Shown piece by piece: positions 8,163-16,903 of a stretch of DNA of 64,000 nt; position 1 is the first letter of the stretch; the number at the start of each line of letters is the position of its first letter. The stretch is taken from the NCBI RefSeq assembly GCF_000146675.1, contig NZ_GL397214.1, positions 888,291 through 952,290 of the forward strand. Reading direction: 5' to 3'. Below the pieces are notes generated by a model. That model was not told where the DNA came from and made no database searches. It was given only the letters and a program-made list of their open reading frames with translations. A program made the translations under genes and the position numbers. The DNA is from Hoylesella marshii DSM 16973 = JCM 13450 (GTDB lineage Bacteria; Bacteroidota; Bacteroidia; Bacteroidales; Bacteroidaceae).

Positions 8163-10754
8163 ATGGACGAAAATCAAACAATCGACCAAGACAGGATTCT
8201 AAAAATCAACATCGAAGAGGAGATGAAGTCTTCGTACATCGACTATTCCATGTCGGTAATCGTAGCTCGTGCCCTTCCGGATGTACGTGATGGCTTCAAG
8301 CCCGTTCATCGCCGTATCCTTTATGGCATGCAAGGCTTGGGCAATACGAGTGACAAACCCTATAAGAAATGTGCCCGCGTAGTAGGCGATGTGTTAGGTA
8401 AATACCATCCCCATGGCGACAGTTCCGTTTACGGAGCATTGGTTCGTTTAGCACAGGATTGGAACATGCGCTACACATTGGTAGACGGCCAGGGCAACTT
8501 CGGTTCTGTCGATGGCGATTCTGCAGCAGCTATGCGTTACACGGAGTGCCGCCTTTCTAAAATGGGTGAGCACATTATGGACGACTTGGAGAAAGATACC
8601 GTAGATATGGACGACAACTTCGACGGTACGTTGAAGGAGCCGCGGGTTATGCCTACCAAAGTTCCCAACCTGCTGGTAAATGGCGGCAATGGTATAGCCG
8701 TTGGTATGGCCACCAATATTCCTACACATAACTTAGGTGAAGTGATAGACGGCTGCTGTGCATACATAGACAATCCCGACATAGATACGGAAGGACTGAT
8801 GCACTATATCAAAGCTCCCGACTTCCCGACAGGTGCATATATATATGGTATACAAGGCGTAAAAGATGCTTACGAGACAGGAAAAGGACGCGTCGTCATA
8901 CGTGCCAAAGCCGAAATAGAAAGTCACGAAAGCCACGATAAGATAGTGGTTACAGAGATTCCTTACGGCGTAAACAAGGCACAACTGATAGAATACATCG
9001 CTGATCTGGTAAAGGAAGGAAAGATAGACGGTATCTCCAATGTGAATGATGAATCGGGGCGACAAGGTATGCGCATTGTGGTAGATGTGAAACGCGATGC
9101 CAATGCCAACGTCATACTTAATAAACTGTTTAAGATGACGGCACTGCAAAGCTCATTCTCTGTCAACTGCATCGCCCTCGTCAATGGACGGCCACGTCTT
9201 CTCACCTTGAAAGAGTGTGTGAAATACTTTGTGGAACATCGCCACGATGTGACCATTCGGCGCACACAATTCGACTTAAAGAAAGCACAGGAGCGTGCTC
9301 ATATTCTCGAAGGACTTATCATCGCTTGCGACAATATCGATGAGGTCGTACACTTAATTCGTGCTTCCAAAGCCCCATCGGATGCCCAACGGGCGTTGGA
9401 AAAACGCTTTGAACTCGATGAGTTGCAGTCTAAGGCCATCGTAGACATGCGCCTTTCTCAGCTCACCGGCTTGCGTATGGAGCAATTACATGCCGAATAT
9501 GAAGAGTTGGAAAAGTTGATTGCTTACCTCCAATCCATTCTCGACGACCCCGAGTTGTGCAAGAAAGTGATGAAAGATGAGTTGCAAGCAGTGAAAGAGA
9601 AGTATGGAGACGAACGTCGCACGGAAATCAAATATTCCTCGGAAGAATTCAATCCCGAAGACTTCTACCCCAATGATCCGGTCGTTATCACAGTAAGTCA
9701 CCTCGGATACATCAAACGTACCGCACTCAGTGAGTTCAAAGAACAAGCCAGAGGTGGAGTGGGAAGCCGCGGATCGCGTACCCGCGAAGAAGATTTCACC
9801 GAGTTCATCTACCCTGCCACCATGCACAATACGATGCTGTTCTTCACGAGAAAAGGGCGTTGTTATTGGCTGAAATGCTACGAAATACCGGAAGGAACGA
9901 AGGATTCTAAAGGCAGAGCCATCCAAAATATGCTGAATATAGATTCCGATGACTCTGTAAATGCGTTCTTGAGACTGAAGGGGCTTGACGACGAAGCATT
10001 CCTGAATAGTCATTATGTGGTATTTGCAACGAAGAACGGCGTTGTGAAAAAGACCTTGCTCAAAGCCTATTCGCGTCCCCGTGCCAATGGTGTGAATGCT
10101 ATCAACATCGTGGATGGTGACGAAGTGGTAAACGTGCGTTTAACCAATGGCAGCAATGAACTCATCTTGGCCAATAGAAACGGACGCGCCGTAAGATTCG
10201 ATGAAAAGGCTGTCCGCACCATGGGACGCGTCTCAACAGGTGTGAGAGGCATGCGATTGGATGGAGGCGACGACGAAGTAGTTGGTATGGTGGTTGTCAA
10301 TGAGGCAGACAAAGAGTCGGTGATGGTAGTCAGTGAAAATGGCTACGGCAAGCGTTCTTCCGTTGAAGACTACAGAAAGACGAACAGAGGTGGTAAAGGC
10401 GTGAAGACGCTCAGCATTACCGATAAGACCGGTCGCTTGGTTTCCATCAAGAACGTAACGGATGAAAACGATTTGATGATTATCAACAAGAGCGGCATTA
10501 CCATCCGGTTAGCCGTTTCAAATGTACGGGTGATGGGACGCGCCACGCAAGGTGTGCGGCTCATTAACCTCACTAAAAAGAACGATGTCATAGCAAGCGT
10601 CTGCAAAGTAATGAGCAGCGAGTTGGAAGCCGCTGATAAAAACGATGATGCAAACGAAGCTGTAGACACCTCCGAACGTACAGGTCAGCTCGAGGATACT
10701 CACGAAAATAACGTTTCTTCCTCTACACCTGAACATACAGAAGACAGGTTCTGA
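8163..10754 (+). CDS. gyrA: DNA gyrase subunit A
   Basis: The breakage-reunion subunit of the type II topoisomerase that introduces negative supercoils with GyrB. The 863-residue protein carries the winged-helix and tower domain with catalytic Tyr126 in [10 protein letters not shown], then six beta-pinwheel repeats. A GyrA-box-like RGGVG lies near 535 and a blade motif NRGGKG near 750, and there is an acidic Glu/Asp/Asn-rich tail. Ser87, equivalent to E. coli Ser83, is present; the position equivalent to Asp87 is Gly91. I chose ATG 8163 (MDENQT) over the upstream in-frame TTG at 8133 because it matches the family N terminus. It is followed by a TPR gene 38 bases downstream. Confidence 0.97.
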   Translation: MDENQTIDQDRILKINIEEEMKSSYIDYSMSVIVARALPDVRDGFKPVHRRILYGMQGLGNTSDKPYKKCARVVGDVLGKYHPHGDSSVYGALVRLAQDWNMRYTLVDGQGNFGSVDGDSAAAMRYTECRLSKMGEHIMDDLEKDTVDMDDNFDGTLKEPRVMPTKVPNLLVNGGNGIAVGMATNIPTHNLGEVIDGCCAYIDNPDIDTEGLMHYIKAPDFPTGAYIYGIQGVKDAYETGKGRVVIRAKAEIESHESHDKIVVTEIPYGVNKAQLIEYIADLVKEGKIDGISNVNDESGRQGMRIVVDVKRDANANVILNKLFKMTALQSSFSVNCIALVNGRPRLLTLKECVKYFVEHRHDVTIRRTQFDLKKAQERAHILEGLIIACDNIDEVVHLIRASKAPSDAQRALEKRFELDELQSKAIVDMRLSQLTGLRMEQLHAEYEELEKLIAYLQSILDDPELCKKVMKDELQAVKEKYGDERRTEIKYSSEEFNPEDFYPNDPVVITVSHLGYIKRTALSEFKEQARGGVGSRGSRTREEDFTEFIYPATMHNTMLFFTRKGRCYWLKCYEIPEGTKDSKGRAIQNMLNIDSDDSVNAFLRLKGLDDEAFLNSHYVVFATKNGVVKKTLLKAYSRPRANGVNAINIVDGDEVVNVRLTNGSNELILANRNGRAVRFDEKAVRTMGRVSTGVRGMRLDGGDDEVVGMVVVNEADKESVMVVSENGYGKRSSVEDYRKTNRGGKGVKTLSITDKTGRLVSIKNVTDENDLMIINKSGITIRLAVSNVRVMGRATQGVRLINLTKKNDVIASVCKVMSSELEAADKNDDANEAVDTSERTGQLEDTHENNVSSSTPEHTEDRF

Positions 10755-10792
10755 ATATGAATATAGTATCAACCTTTAAAAATTATACACTT

Positions 10793-11992
10793 ATGAAAAA
10801 ATTAATGATGATGGCTTTGATGTCTCTCGCAGTATCAACAGCCTTTGCACAGGATGTCTCCAAGCAGATTTCCGCTGCCAAAAGTTACGACGAGGCAATG
10901 GCTATTCTTACCCCTGCGCTCTCCGGAATGTCTGCAGCTGATAAGGCAAAAGCCTACAATGCAGTTGTAAATGTGGTCTATCCGCAGGCAGAGAAAGCCT
11001 TTACCGCTTTCACAATGAATCAGACAATGGGAAAGAACGACCCATTTGAAACCCTCTCTTCACTCCAAGCTATCAAGGCCGCAATGGATTGCGAACAGTT
11101 TGATATACAACCAAACGATAAAGGTAAGATTAAACCTAAATTCCATAATGCGAACAGAGACCGTCTCACGACTTCTCGCCTGTTACTTATTTATGGCGGA
11201 CAAAATGCTTCGCAGGCCAACGACGATAAGCTCGCATATGATTACTATTCCACATACGTGGAGAGTGCAAGCAACTCTCTTTTCAAGGAAACTGTTGATG
11301 GAAAGGATGCTAACTTGGGACAAGTAGCTCGTGTAGCTGCCTATATGGCTGTGAAGAACAAAGACTTCGCGCATGCCAACCAATACATAGATATTGCAAT
11401 GGCAGATACCGCTACAGCAAAGGATGCCGAAGAAATAAAAATCTATATCCTTCAGCAGCAGTTGCACTCAAAAGCCGACACATTAAGATATATCGACGAG
11501 TTGAAGAAAATGAATGCAACGAAGTATTTTGCCTCAATTGCCAGCCTGTACAACCAAATAGGAGAGAAAGCCCTGTCTGAGAAAATGATCAACGACGAGA
11601 TAGCCAATAATCCCGGTAACAAGATGGCGTATGCCATCAAGGGAGAGACTTTCATGAACGATCGCAAATGGGACGAAGCTATCGAGGCCTTCAAAAAGAC
11701 AGTGGCGATAGACCCTACTTTCGTGGAAGTGTACTATAACTTAGGCGTATGTGCAAGCTCCAAAGGCTTTGACCTGAACCAGCAATTAAGCGATAAGATG
11801 GGACGCTTATCGCCGGAAAATGCCGAAAAGGTGAGAAAATGCTTAGACGAAGCAAGGGTTTACTATGAAAAGGTACGTGAGTTAGACCCCAATCGCGAGA
11901 AGCTGAACTGGGCACCTCAGCTCCGTATGGTATATAATGCACTCGGCGAAAAGGCGAAAGCAGACGAAATTACAGCGATTATAGGTGAATAA
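10793..11992 (+). CDS. Exported TPR protein, first of a tandem paralogous pair
   Basis: A 399-residue protein with signal peptide MKKLMMMALMSLAVSTAFAQ. The mature part is helical, with recognisable tetratricopeptide repeats near 270-350 (for example PGNKMAYAIKGETFMNDRKW and the following YYNLGVC repeat). This family follows gyrA in many Bacteroidetes, but its function is unknown; TPRs imply protein binding in the periplasm. I preferred ATG 10793 to the upstream in-frame ATG at 10757, which would place 12 polar residues before the signal peptide. A long hairpin sits just after the stop, before its paralogue. Confidence 0.82.
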   Translation: MKKLMMMALMSLAVSTAFAQDVSKQISAAKSYDEAMAILTPALSGMSAADKAKAYNAVVNVVYPQAEKAFTAFTMNQTMGKNDPFETLSSLQAIKAAMDCEQFDIQPNDKGKIKPKFHNANRDRLTTSRLLLIYGGQNASQANDDKLAYDYYSTYVESASNSLFKETVDGKDANLGQVARVAAYMAVKNKDFAHANQYIDIAMADTATAKDAEEIKIYILQQQLHSKADTLRYIDELKKMNATKYFASIASLYNQIGEKALSEKMINDEIANNPGNKMAYAIKGETFMNDRKWDEAIEAFKKTVAIDPTFVEVYYNLGVCASSKGFDLNQQLSDKMGRLSPENAEKVRKCLDEARVYYEKVRELDPNREKLNWAPQLRMVYNALGEKAKADEITAIIGE

Positions 11993-12020
11993 TTCTTACC
12001 GGAAGTAAGAAAAAACGGGT

Positions 12021-12083
12021 ATTCCTATCATTTCCATGATAACGGCATGGTTGCCATGAAGTTGTCGTGGAAGTGATAGGGAT
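12021..12083 (+). terminator. 28-bp RNA hairpin between two TPR genes
   Basis: The + strand transcript can fold end to end: 12021-12043 pairs with 12061-12083 and 12046-12050 with 12054-12058, around a TTG loop and one 2x2 internal loop. All four non-Watson-Crick pairs are G-U in the + strand RNA and would be A-C mismatches in the opposite RNA, so selection appears to act on this strand. TATACTTTT follows. It may end the first TPR transcript or be an RNase III or stability site. Confidence 0.75.
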
Positions 12084-12180
12084 TATACTTTTCATAGAAG
12101 ATGTTGAGGTTTATATCAAGCTATTCATGATTTTTGAGGGAATGATGCAAGGAAAAATGTTCTGTAAGGAGAAAGAACGA

Positions 12181-13383
12181 ATGATACGAATCATATATAT
12201 ATGTGTCTTATTAATGACCATAAATGCTATGAATGCGTTTCCCCAACGTAAGGAGATAGCACAAGCAAAGACGTATATCAAGTCGGGCAAAGACATCCAT
12301 AAGGCAGACTCGATGATGAGAAAACTATTGACCGACTCGGCAAACACGGCAAACATAAAGATATGGACAACACTTTTCGATGCCGTAAAAGCACAATATG
12401 AACAAGGAAATGAGAAATTATATTTGAAACAACCTTACGATACGGCGGCTTTGTTTCGTCATGCAAGAAACATGTTTCTTGTTGCCGAACGTATTGACAG
12501 TTTAGATGCTATGCCGGACAAGCATGGAACAGTAAAATTGAAGTTGAGAGAAAAGCATGCGGAATATCTGTCGGCATACAGAGCTAATTTGCTGAACGGG
12601 GGTATCTTCTTCGTAAAAAAACAGAGGTTTGATGAGGCCTTCCGCTTCTTCGATACCTATATAGACTGTACACGACAGCCCTTGTTTACCTATTATGGGT
12701 ATCAACAGCGCGATACTCTGTTGTCTAAGGCCGCATATTGGGCAGTTTATTCGGGCTACAAGATAAAAAATTACGATATGGTCATGAAGTATGCAGAAAA
12801 AGCAAAGGCAAATCCGGCGACGGGCGATTATGCCTTGCAATACATTGCAGAGATGTACAAACTTCATCAAGACTCTGCAAATTACATATCGACGCTGAAA
12901 GAAGGCTTTGCCCGTTACCCCACTTTCTCTTTCTTTTTCCCACGTTTGATTGCGTATTATGAAAGCATTCACCGACCGGACTCCGTGCAAATAACAGTAG
13001 ACAAAGCCTTAGCGGAGGATAGTACCAATCAAGTGTTTCGGTTGGCAAAAAGCACTGTTCTTCTCAATGCAGGACAGTATGAAGAATGTATCAAAATTTG
13101 TAATACGTTGATTGCTGAAGATACCGGTTTGGCAGAGGCTTATTGTAACTTAGGATTGGCATATTTCAACATGGCGATAGCACTGGAAAAAACGGAAAGA
13201 AATACACGGTCAACTCGCAATAAAATAGCCGAATACTATACAAAAAGTCGCCCTTATATGGAAAAATATCGACAGCTAAATCCCGAAGACAAGGAGAAAT
13301 GGGTGCCTGTGTTATATACCATCTATCTGAACCTAAACATGGGAAAGGAATTTGATGAAATAGACCGATTACGAAAGAAATGA
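12181..13383 (+). CDS. Exported TPR protein, second of the tandem pair
   Basis: A 400-residue protein with signal peptide MIRIIYICVLLMTINAMNAF. It resembles the preceding TPR protein in length and layout: a four-helix N-terminal part, TPRs near 230-320 (YCNLGLAYFNMAIALE), and a C-terminal segment YYTKSRPYMEKYRQLNP matching VYYEKVRELDPN of the neighbour. This suggests a tandem duplication followed by divergence. The open frame extends upstream to GTG 12067, but that stretch overlaps the hairpin and lacks a signal peptide, so ATG 12181 is chosen. The stop overlaps the helicase start (ATGA). Function unknown. Confidence 0.8.
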   Translation: MIRIIYICVLLMTINAMNAFPQRKEIAQAKTYIKSGKDIHKADSMMRKLLTDSANTANIKIWTTLFDAVKAQYEQGNEKLYLKQPYDTAALFRHARNMFLVAERIDSLDAMPDKHGTVKLKLREKHAEYLSAYRANLLNGGIFFVKKQRFDEAFRFFDTYIDCTRQPLFTYYGYQQRDTLLSKAAYWAVYSGYKIKNYDMVMKYAEKAKANPATGDYALQYIAEMYKLHQDSANYISTLKEGFARYPTFSFFFPRLIAYYESIHRPDSVQITVDKALAEDSTNQVFRLAKSTVLLNAGQYEECIKICNTLIAEDTGLAEAYCNLGLAYFNMAIALEKTERNTRSTRNKIAEYYTKSRPYMEKYRQLNPEDKEKWVPVLYTIYLNLNMGKEFDEIDRLRKK

Positions 13384-14699
13384 ATACCCATACGATATTA
13401 GAAAAGCTAAAGATAGAATCGCTCAATGCCATGCAGAAAGAGGCATGCCATGCCATTCTCAGGACAAAAAGTGACATCGTGATTCTATCTCCGACAGGAA
13501 GCGGAAAAACGCTGGCCTATCTTCTTCCACTTGTGCAAATGATAGATGAGGATAAGGAAAGCGTGCAGGCAATCGTGCTTGTTCCCGGCCGAGAGCTGGC
13601 TTTGCAATCTGTGAATGTTTTGCAATCAATGGGAACAAGGCTACGTGCGATGAGTTGCTATGGTGGCCGTCCGACCATGGATGAACACCGATTGATGAAG
13701 AAAATCAACCCTCAAATTCTATTCTGTACACCAGGACGCTTGAATGACCATATAGAAAAAGGGAACTTTTCTATAAATACCGTGAAATGGGTGGTAATCG
13801 ATGAGTTCGATAAATGCCTGGAAATGGGATTCAGAGACGAAATGAGTGCGGTTTTAAATCGACTGGTTGACGCAGACCGACATATCCTTCTATCTGCAAC
13901 TGATGCAGCAGAAATCCCTCACTTTGTGAATATCAATAAGACGAATCGCATCAATTACCTTGACCATACGGAAATGATTCCGGACAGGGTGAGCCTGTTT
14001 GAAGTAAGAAGTCCGGATAAAGACAAACTTGAAACCTTAAACCGGTTACTTTGCTGTTTAGGTTCCGAAAGTACTATTATTTTCTTAAATTATCGGGAAA
14101 GTGTAGAACGAACAGACAGGTATTTGAGAGAACATGGTTTTTATACAAGTTCTTTCCATGGAGGCATGGAACAAAAGGCGAGAGAAGACGCACTTTATAA
14201 GTTTGCGAACGGTTCTGCCAATATCTTTGTAAGCACAGACTTGGCATCACGGGGACTTGATATTCCGGATGTCAATAATATTATCCATTACCATCTTCCG
14301 ATAGCAGAAGAGAACTATATCCATAGAGTTGGGCGTACCGCCCGTTGGGAAGCATCGGGAAGGAGCTTCTTTATCCTGAGTCCGGAAGAGTTTCTGCCTG
14401 AATACATCAAAGGTCAGATAGAATCATATACCCTACCCGAAATAATGGGAAAACCTGCCCAACCACGCATGACAACCATCTATATAGGAAAAGGAAAGAA
14501 AGATAAAATCAGTAAAGGAGATATTGTAGGCTTCCTTTGTAAAAAGGGAGGGTTGGAAAAACACGAACTGGGACGCATCGATGTAAGAGATTATTTCTCC
14601 TATGCCGCTATCGCTCGGAACAAGCTGAAACAAGTGTTGGAACTGACGAAAAGTGAGAAAATAAAGGGGATAAAAACCGTTGTAGAACCGGTAAAATGA
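13380..14699 (+). CDS. DEAD-box-like RNA helicase with a DEFD motif II
   Basis: A 439-residue superfamily 2 helicase. Visible motifs in order: motif I SPTGSGKT, Ia PGRELALQ, Ib TPGRLNDH, motif II DEFD (instead of DEAD), motif III SATD (instead of SAT), IV IIFLNYRE, V STDLASRGLDIP, VI HRVGRTAR. All nucleotide-contact residues are kept. A C-terminal region of about 75 residues is basic at its end. The likely role is RNA remodelling in ribosome assembly or mRNA decay. It overlaps the second TPR gene by four bases, so it is probably translated from the same transcript. It is distinct from the RhlE-like helicase at 29393. Confidence 0.9.
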   Translation: MNTHTILEKLKIESLNAMQKEACHAILRTKSDIVILSPTGSGKTLAYLLPLVQMIDEDKESVQAIVLVPGRELALQSVNVLQSMGTRLRAMSCYGGRPTMDEHRLMKKINPQILFCTPGRLNDHIEKGNFSINTVKWVVIDEFDKCLEMGFRDEMSAVLNRLVDADRHILLSATDAAEIPHFVNINKTNRINYLDHTEMIPDRVSLFEVRSPDKDKLETLNRLLCCLGSESTIIFLNYRESVERTDRYLREHGFYTSSFHGGMEQKAREDALYKFANGSANIFVSTDLASRGLDIPDVNNIIHYHLPIAEENYIHRVGRTARWEASGRSFFILSPEEFLPEYIKGQIESYTLPEIMGKPAQPRMTTIYIGKGKKDKISKGDIVGFLCKKGGLEKHELGRIDVRDYFSYAAIARNKLKQVLELTKSEKIKGIKTVVEPVK

Positions 14700-14747
14700 C
14701 GATTTCTTTTTAAAAGGCAGAGAAAAATAAAAATATCTCGGCAAATA

Positions 14748-14779
14748 TTTGTTTAATCCAAATAAAAAGCATATTTTCG
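14748..14779 (+). promoter_or_regulatory. Promoter for the serC operon
   Basis: TTTG (14748-14751), exactly 20 bases, then TATTTTCG (14772-14779), a one-base variant of TAnnTTTG. The serC ATG is 53 bases further on. Spacing and position make this a good Bacteroidetes housekeeping promoter. Confidence 0.65.
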
Positions 14780-14831
14780 CACTCGTAATGAAGAACTTTT
14801 CTTTTATCAACTTAAATATAATAACTAACAA

Positions 14832-15899
14832 ATGAAGAAGTACAATTTTAATGCAGGTCCATCGATTCTTCCACGTGAAGTAATTGAGAACACAGCCAAG
14901 CAACTCCTTGACTTTAATGGTTCCGGTTTGTCTCTGATGGAGATCAGCCATCGTGCAAAAGACTTCCAGCCGGTTATGGATGAAGCTATGGCATTGATCA
15001 AAGAGTTGTTGAACGTACCCGAAGGCTATGCTGTCATCTTCTTAGGTGGCGGTGCTTCACTCCAATTCCATCAGGTACCTTACAACTTCTTGGTAAAAAA
15101 AGCAGCTTTCTTGAATACCGGAACTTGGGCAAACAATGCTTTGAAACAAGCTAAGTTCTTTGGTGAAGCACTTGAAATTGCTTCATCTAAGGAAGCTAAC
15201 TATACCTATATTCCCAAAGATTGGAATATTCCGGCTGACTGCGATTATTTCCACATTACAACCAATAACACCATTTATGGTACGGAAATGCGCAAAGATC
15301 CCGATGTAAAGGTACCACTGATTGGTGATATGTCTTCTGACATTTTCAGCCGTCCGGTAGATGTTGCCAAATATGACTGCATCTATGGTGGTGCACAGAA
15401 GAATCTTGCTATGGCCGGTGTAACATTCATTATTGTGAAAGAAGATAAATTGGGTAAGACAGGGCGTGAGATTCCAACCATGCTCGACTATCGTACACAC
15501 ATCGAGAAAGGCTCAATGTTCAATACTCCTCCTGTTGTTCCTATCTATTCAGCATTGGAAACATTGCGTTGGATCAAGAGAAACGGCGGTGTTGAAGCAA
15601 TGGACAAATTGGCTCACCAGCGTGCAGACTTGCTGTATGGAGAAATCGACAGAAACAAACTCTTCCGCGGAACTGTTGCTGAAGAAGACCGTTCACTCAT
15701 GAATATCTGCTTCGTAATGAACGATGAATACAAGGAATTGGAGAAACCGTTCTTTGAGTTTGCAACAGAACATGGCATGGTGGGCATTAAAGGACACCGC
15801 TCTGTGGGTGGCTTCCGTGCAAGTTGCTACAACGCAATGTCTGTTGAAGGCGTTCAGGCTCTTATCAATTGCATGAAAGAGTTTGAAGCTAAACATTAA
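14832..15899 (+). CDS. serC: Phosphoserine aminotransferase SerC
   Basis: The PLP enzyme converting 3-phosphohydroxypyruvate and glutamate to phosphoserine, and also able to act in PLP synthesis in some bacteria. The 355-residue protein has the NFNAGPS start, the PLP-phosphate loop GGGASLQF (72-79), Trp99 stacking on the cofactor, and the Schiff-base Lys190 in [12 protein letters not shown]. Arg residues near the C terminus ([11 protein letters not shown]) bind substrate carboxylates. It heads an operon with serA, separated by a terminator-like hairpin that may lower downstream expression. Confidence 0.97.
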   Translation: MKKYNFNAGPSILPREVIENTAKQLLDFNGSGLSLMEISHRAKDFQPVMDEAMALIKELLNVPEGYAVIFLGGGASLQFHQVPYNFLVKKAAFLNTGTWANNALKQAKFFGEALEIASSKEANYTYIPKDWNIPADCDYFHITTNNTIYGTEMRKDPDVKVPLIGDMSSDIFSRPVDVAKYDCIYGGAQKNLAMAGVTFIIVKEDKLGKTGREIPTMLDYRTHIEKGSMFNTPPVVPIYSALETLRWIKRNGGVEAMDKLAHQRADLLYGEIDRNKLFRGTVAEEDRSLMNICFVMNDEYKELEKPFFEFATEHGMVGIKGHRSVGGFRASCYNAMSVEGVQALINCMKEFEAKH

Positions 15900-15912
15900 A
15901 ACAACCTTTATA

Positions 15913-15950
15913 TATATAGGGTGGGGATTTCTTTCCACCCTATATTTTAT
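15913..15950 (+). terminator. Intrinsic terminator or attenuator between serC and serA
   Basis: ATATAGGGTGG pairs perfectly with CCACCCTATAT around a 10-base loop and is followed by TTTTAT. It sits 14 bases after the serC stop. No separate serA promoter is obvious in the next 30 bases, so it probably gives partial termination. Confidence 0.7.
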
Positions 15951-15976
15951 CTATTAATCATTAAAAATATAAGACT

Positions 15977-16894
15977 ATGAAAGTATTAGTGGCTACTGAA
16001 AAGCCCTTTGCAGCAAAAGCTGTAAATGCTATCAAACAGGAAATAGAAGGAGCCGGACATCAGCTCGTGTTATTGGAAAAATATACGGAAAAGCAGCAAC
16101 TGCTGGATGCCGTAAAGGATGCCGATGCCATGATTGTGCGCTCGGATAAAGTAACTCCCGACGTAATTGATGCGGCTAAGAACCTCAAGATTATCGTTCG
16201 TGCCGGTGCAGGGTTCGACTCCATCGATATAGCATACGCAAAAGAGAAAAATATAGTTGTGGAAAATACGCCAGGACAGAACTCCAATGCCGTTGCCGAA
16301 CTTGTATTCGGTATGTTGGTTGCTGCTGTCCGCAACTTCTATAACGGTAAATCCGGCTCTGAATTGATGGGCAAGAAACTTGGCATCCTTGCTTATGGAA
16401 ACGTAGGAAGAAACGTTGCCCGTATCGCAAAAGGATTCGGTATGGATATTTATGCTTATGATGCTTTCTGTCCTGCCTCTGCCATTGAAGCTGACGGAGT
16501 GCATGCCGTTGCCAACCAAGATGAGCTTTTCAAACAGTGCGACATTGTGAGCTTGCACATTCCTGCAACACCTGAAACCAAGCAAAGCATCAACTATACT
16601 GTAGTAAATCAGATGCCTAAAGGCGGAATTGTTGTCAATACAGCCCGTAAAGAGGTTATCAACGAAGCAGAACTGATTAAATTGCTGGGCGAACGCGAAG
16701 ATTTGAAATATGTAACAGATATCAAACCCGATGCTGAAGCTGAATTCCAGAAATTTGAAGGCCGTTTCTTCACAACTCCGAAGAAGATGGGTGCACAGAC
16801 TGCAGAGGCCAACTTCAATGCAGGGCTTGCAGCAGCCAAGCAAATCAATGCGTTCTTTAAAGACGGTTGCACAAAGTTCCAAGTAAATAAATAA
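15977..16894 (+). CDS. serA: D-3-phosphoglycerate dehydrogenase, short type with catalytic Lys
   Basis: Oxidises 3-phosphoglycerate with NAD to start serine synthesis. At 305 residues it is the short form: substrate and NAD domains only, with no ACT or ASB regulatory domain, so allosteric serine control through ACT is absent. The active-site Arg224 (NTARKEV) and an acidic region at DIKPDAE are present. The usual catalytic His motif TPHxG reads TPKKMGAQT, placing Lys269 at the His position. The dinucleotide loop reads AYGNVG, with Ala for the first Gly. The neighbours serC and DUF1015 make the assignment firm. Confidence 0.93.
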   Translation: MKVLVATEKPFAAKAVNAIKQEIEGAGHQLVLLEKYTEKQQLLDAVKDADAMIVRSDKVTPDVIDAAKNLKIIVRAGAGFDSIDIAYAKEKNIVVENTPGQNSNAVAELVFGMLVAAVRNFYNGKSGSELMGKKLGILAYGNVGRNVARIAKGFGMDIYAYDAFCPASAIEADGVHAVANQDELFKQCDIVSLHIPATPETKQSINYTVVNQMPKGGIVVNTARKEVINEAELIKLLGEREDLKYVTDIKPDAEAEFQKFEGRFFTTPKKMGAQTAEANFNAGLAAAKQINAFFKDGCTKFQVNK

Positions 16895-16903
16895 CACGGA
16901 GAT

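Noticed and set aside
12067..12180. Longer start (GTG 12067) for the second TPR gene
   Set aside because: It begins within the hairpin and puts a non-signal sequence before a clear signal peptide.
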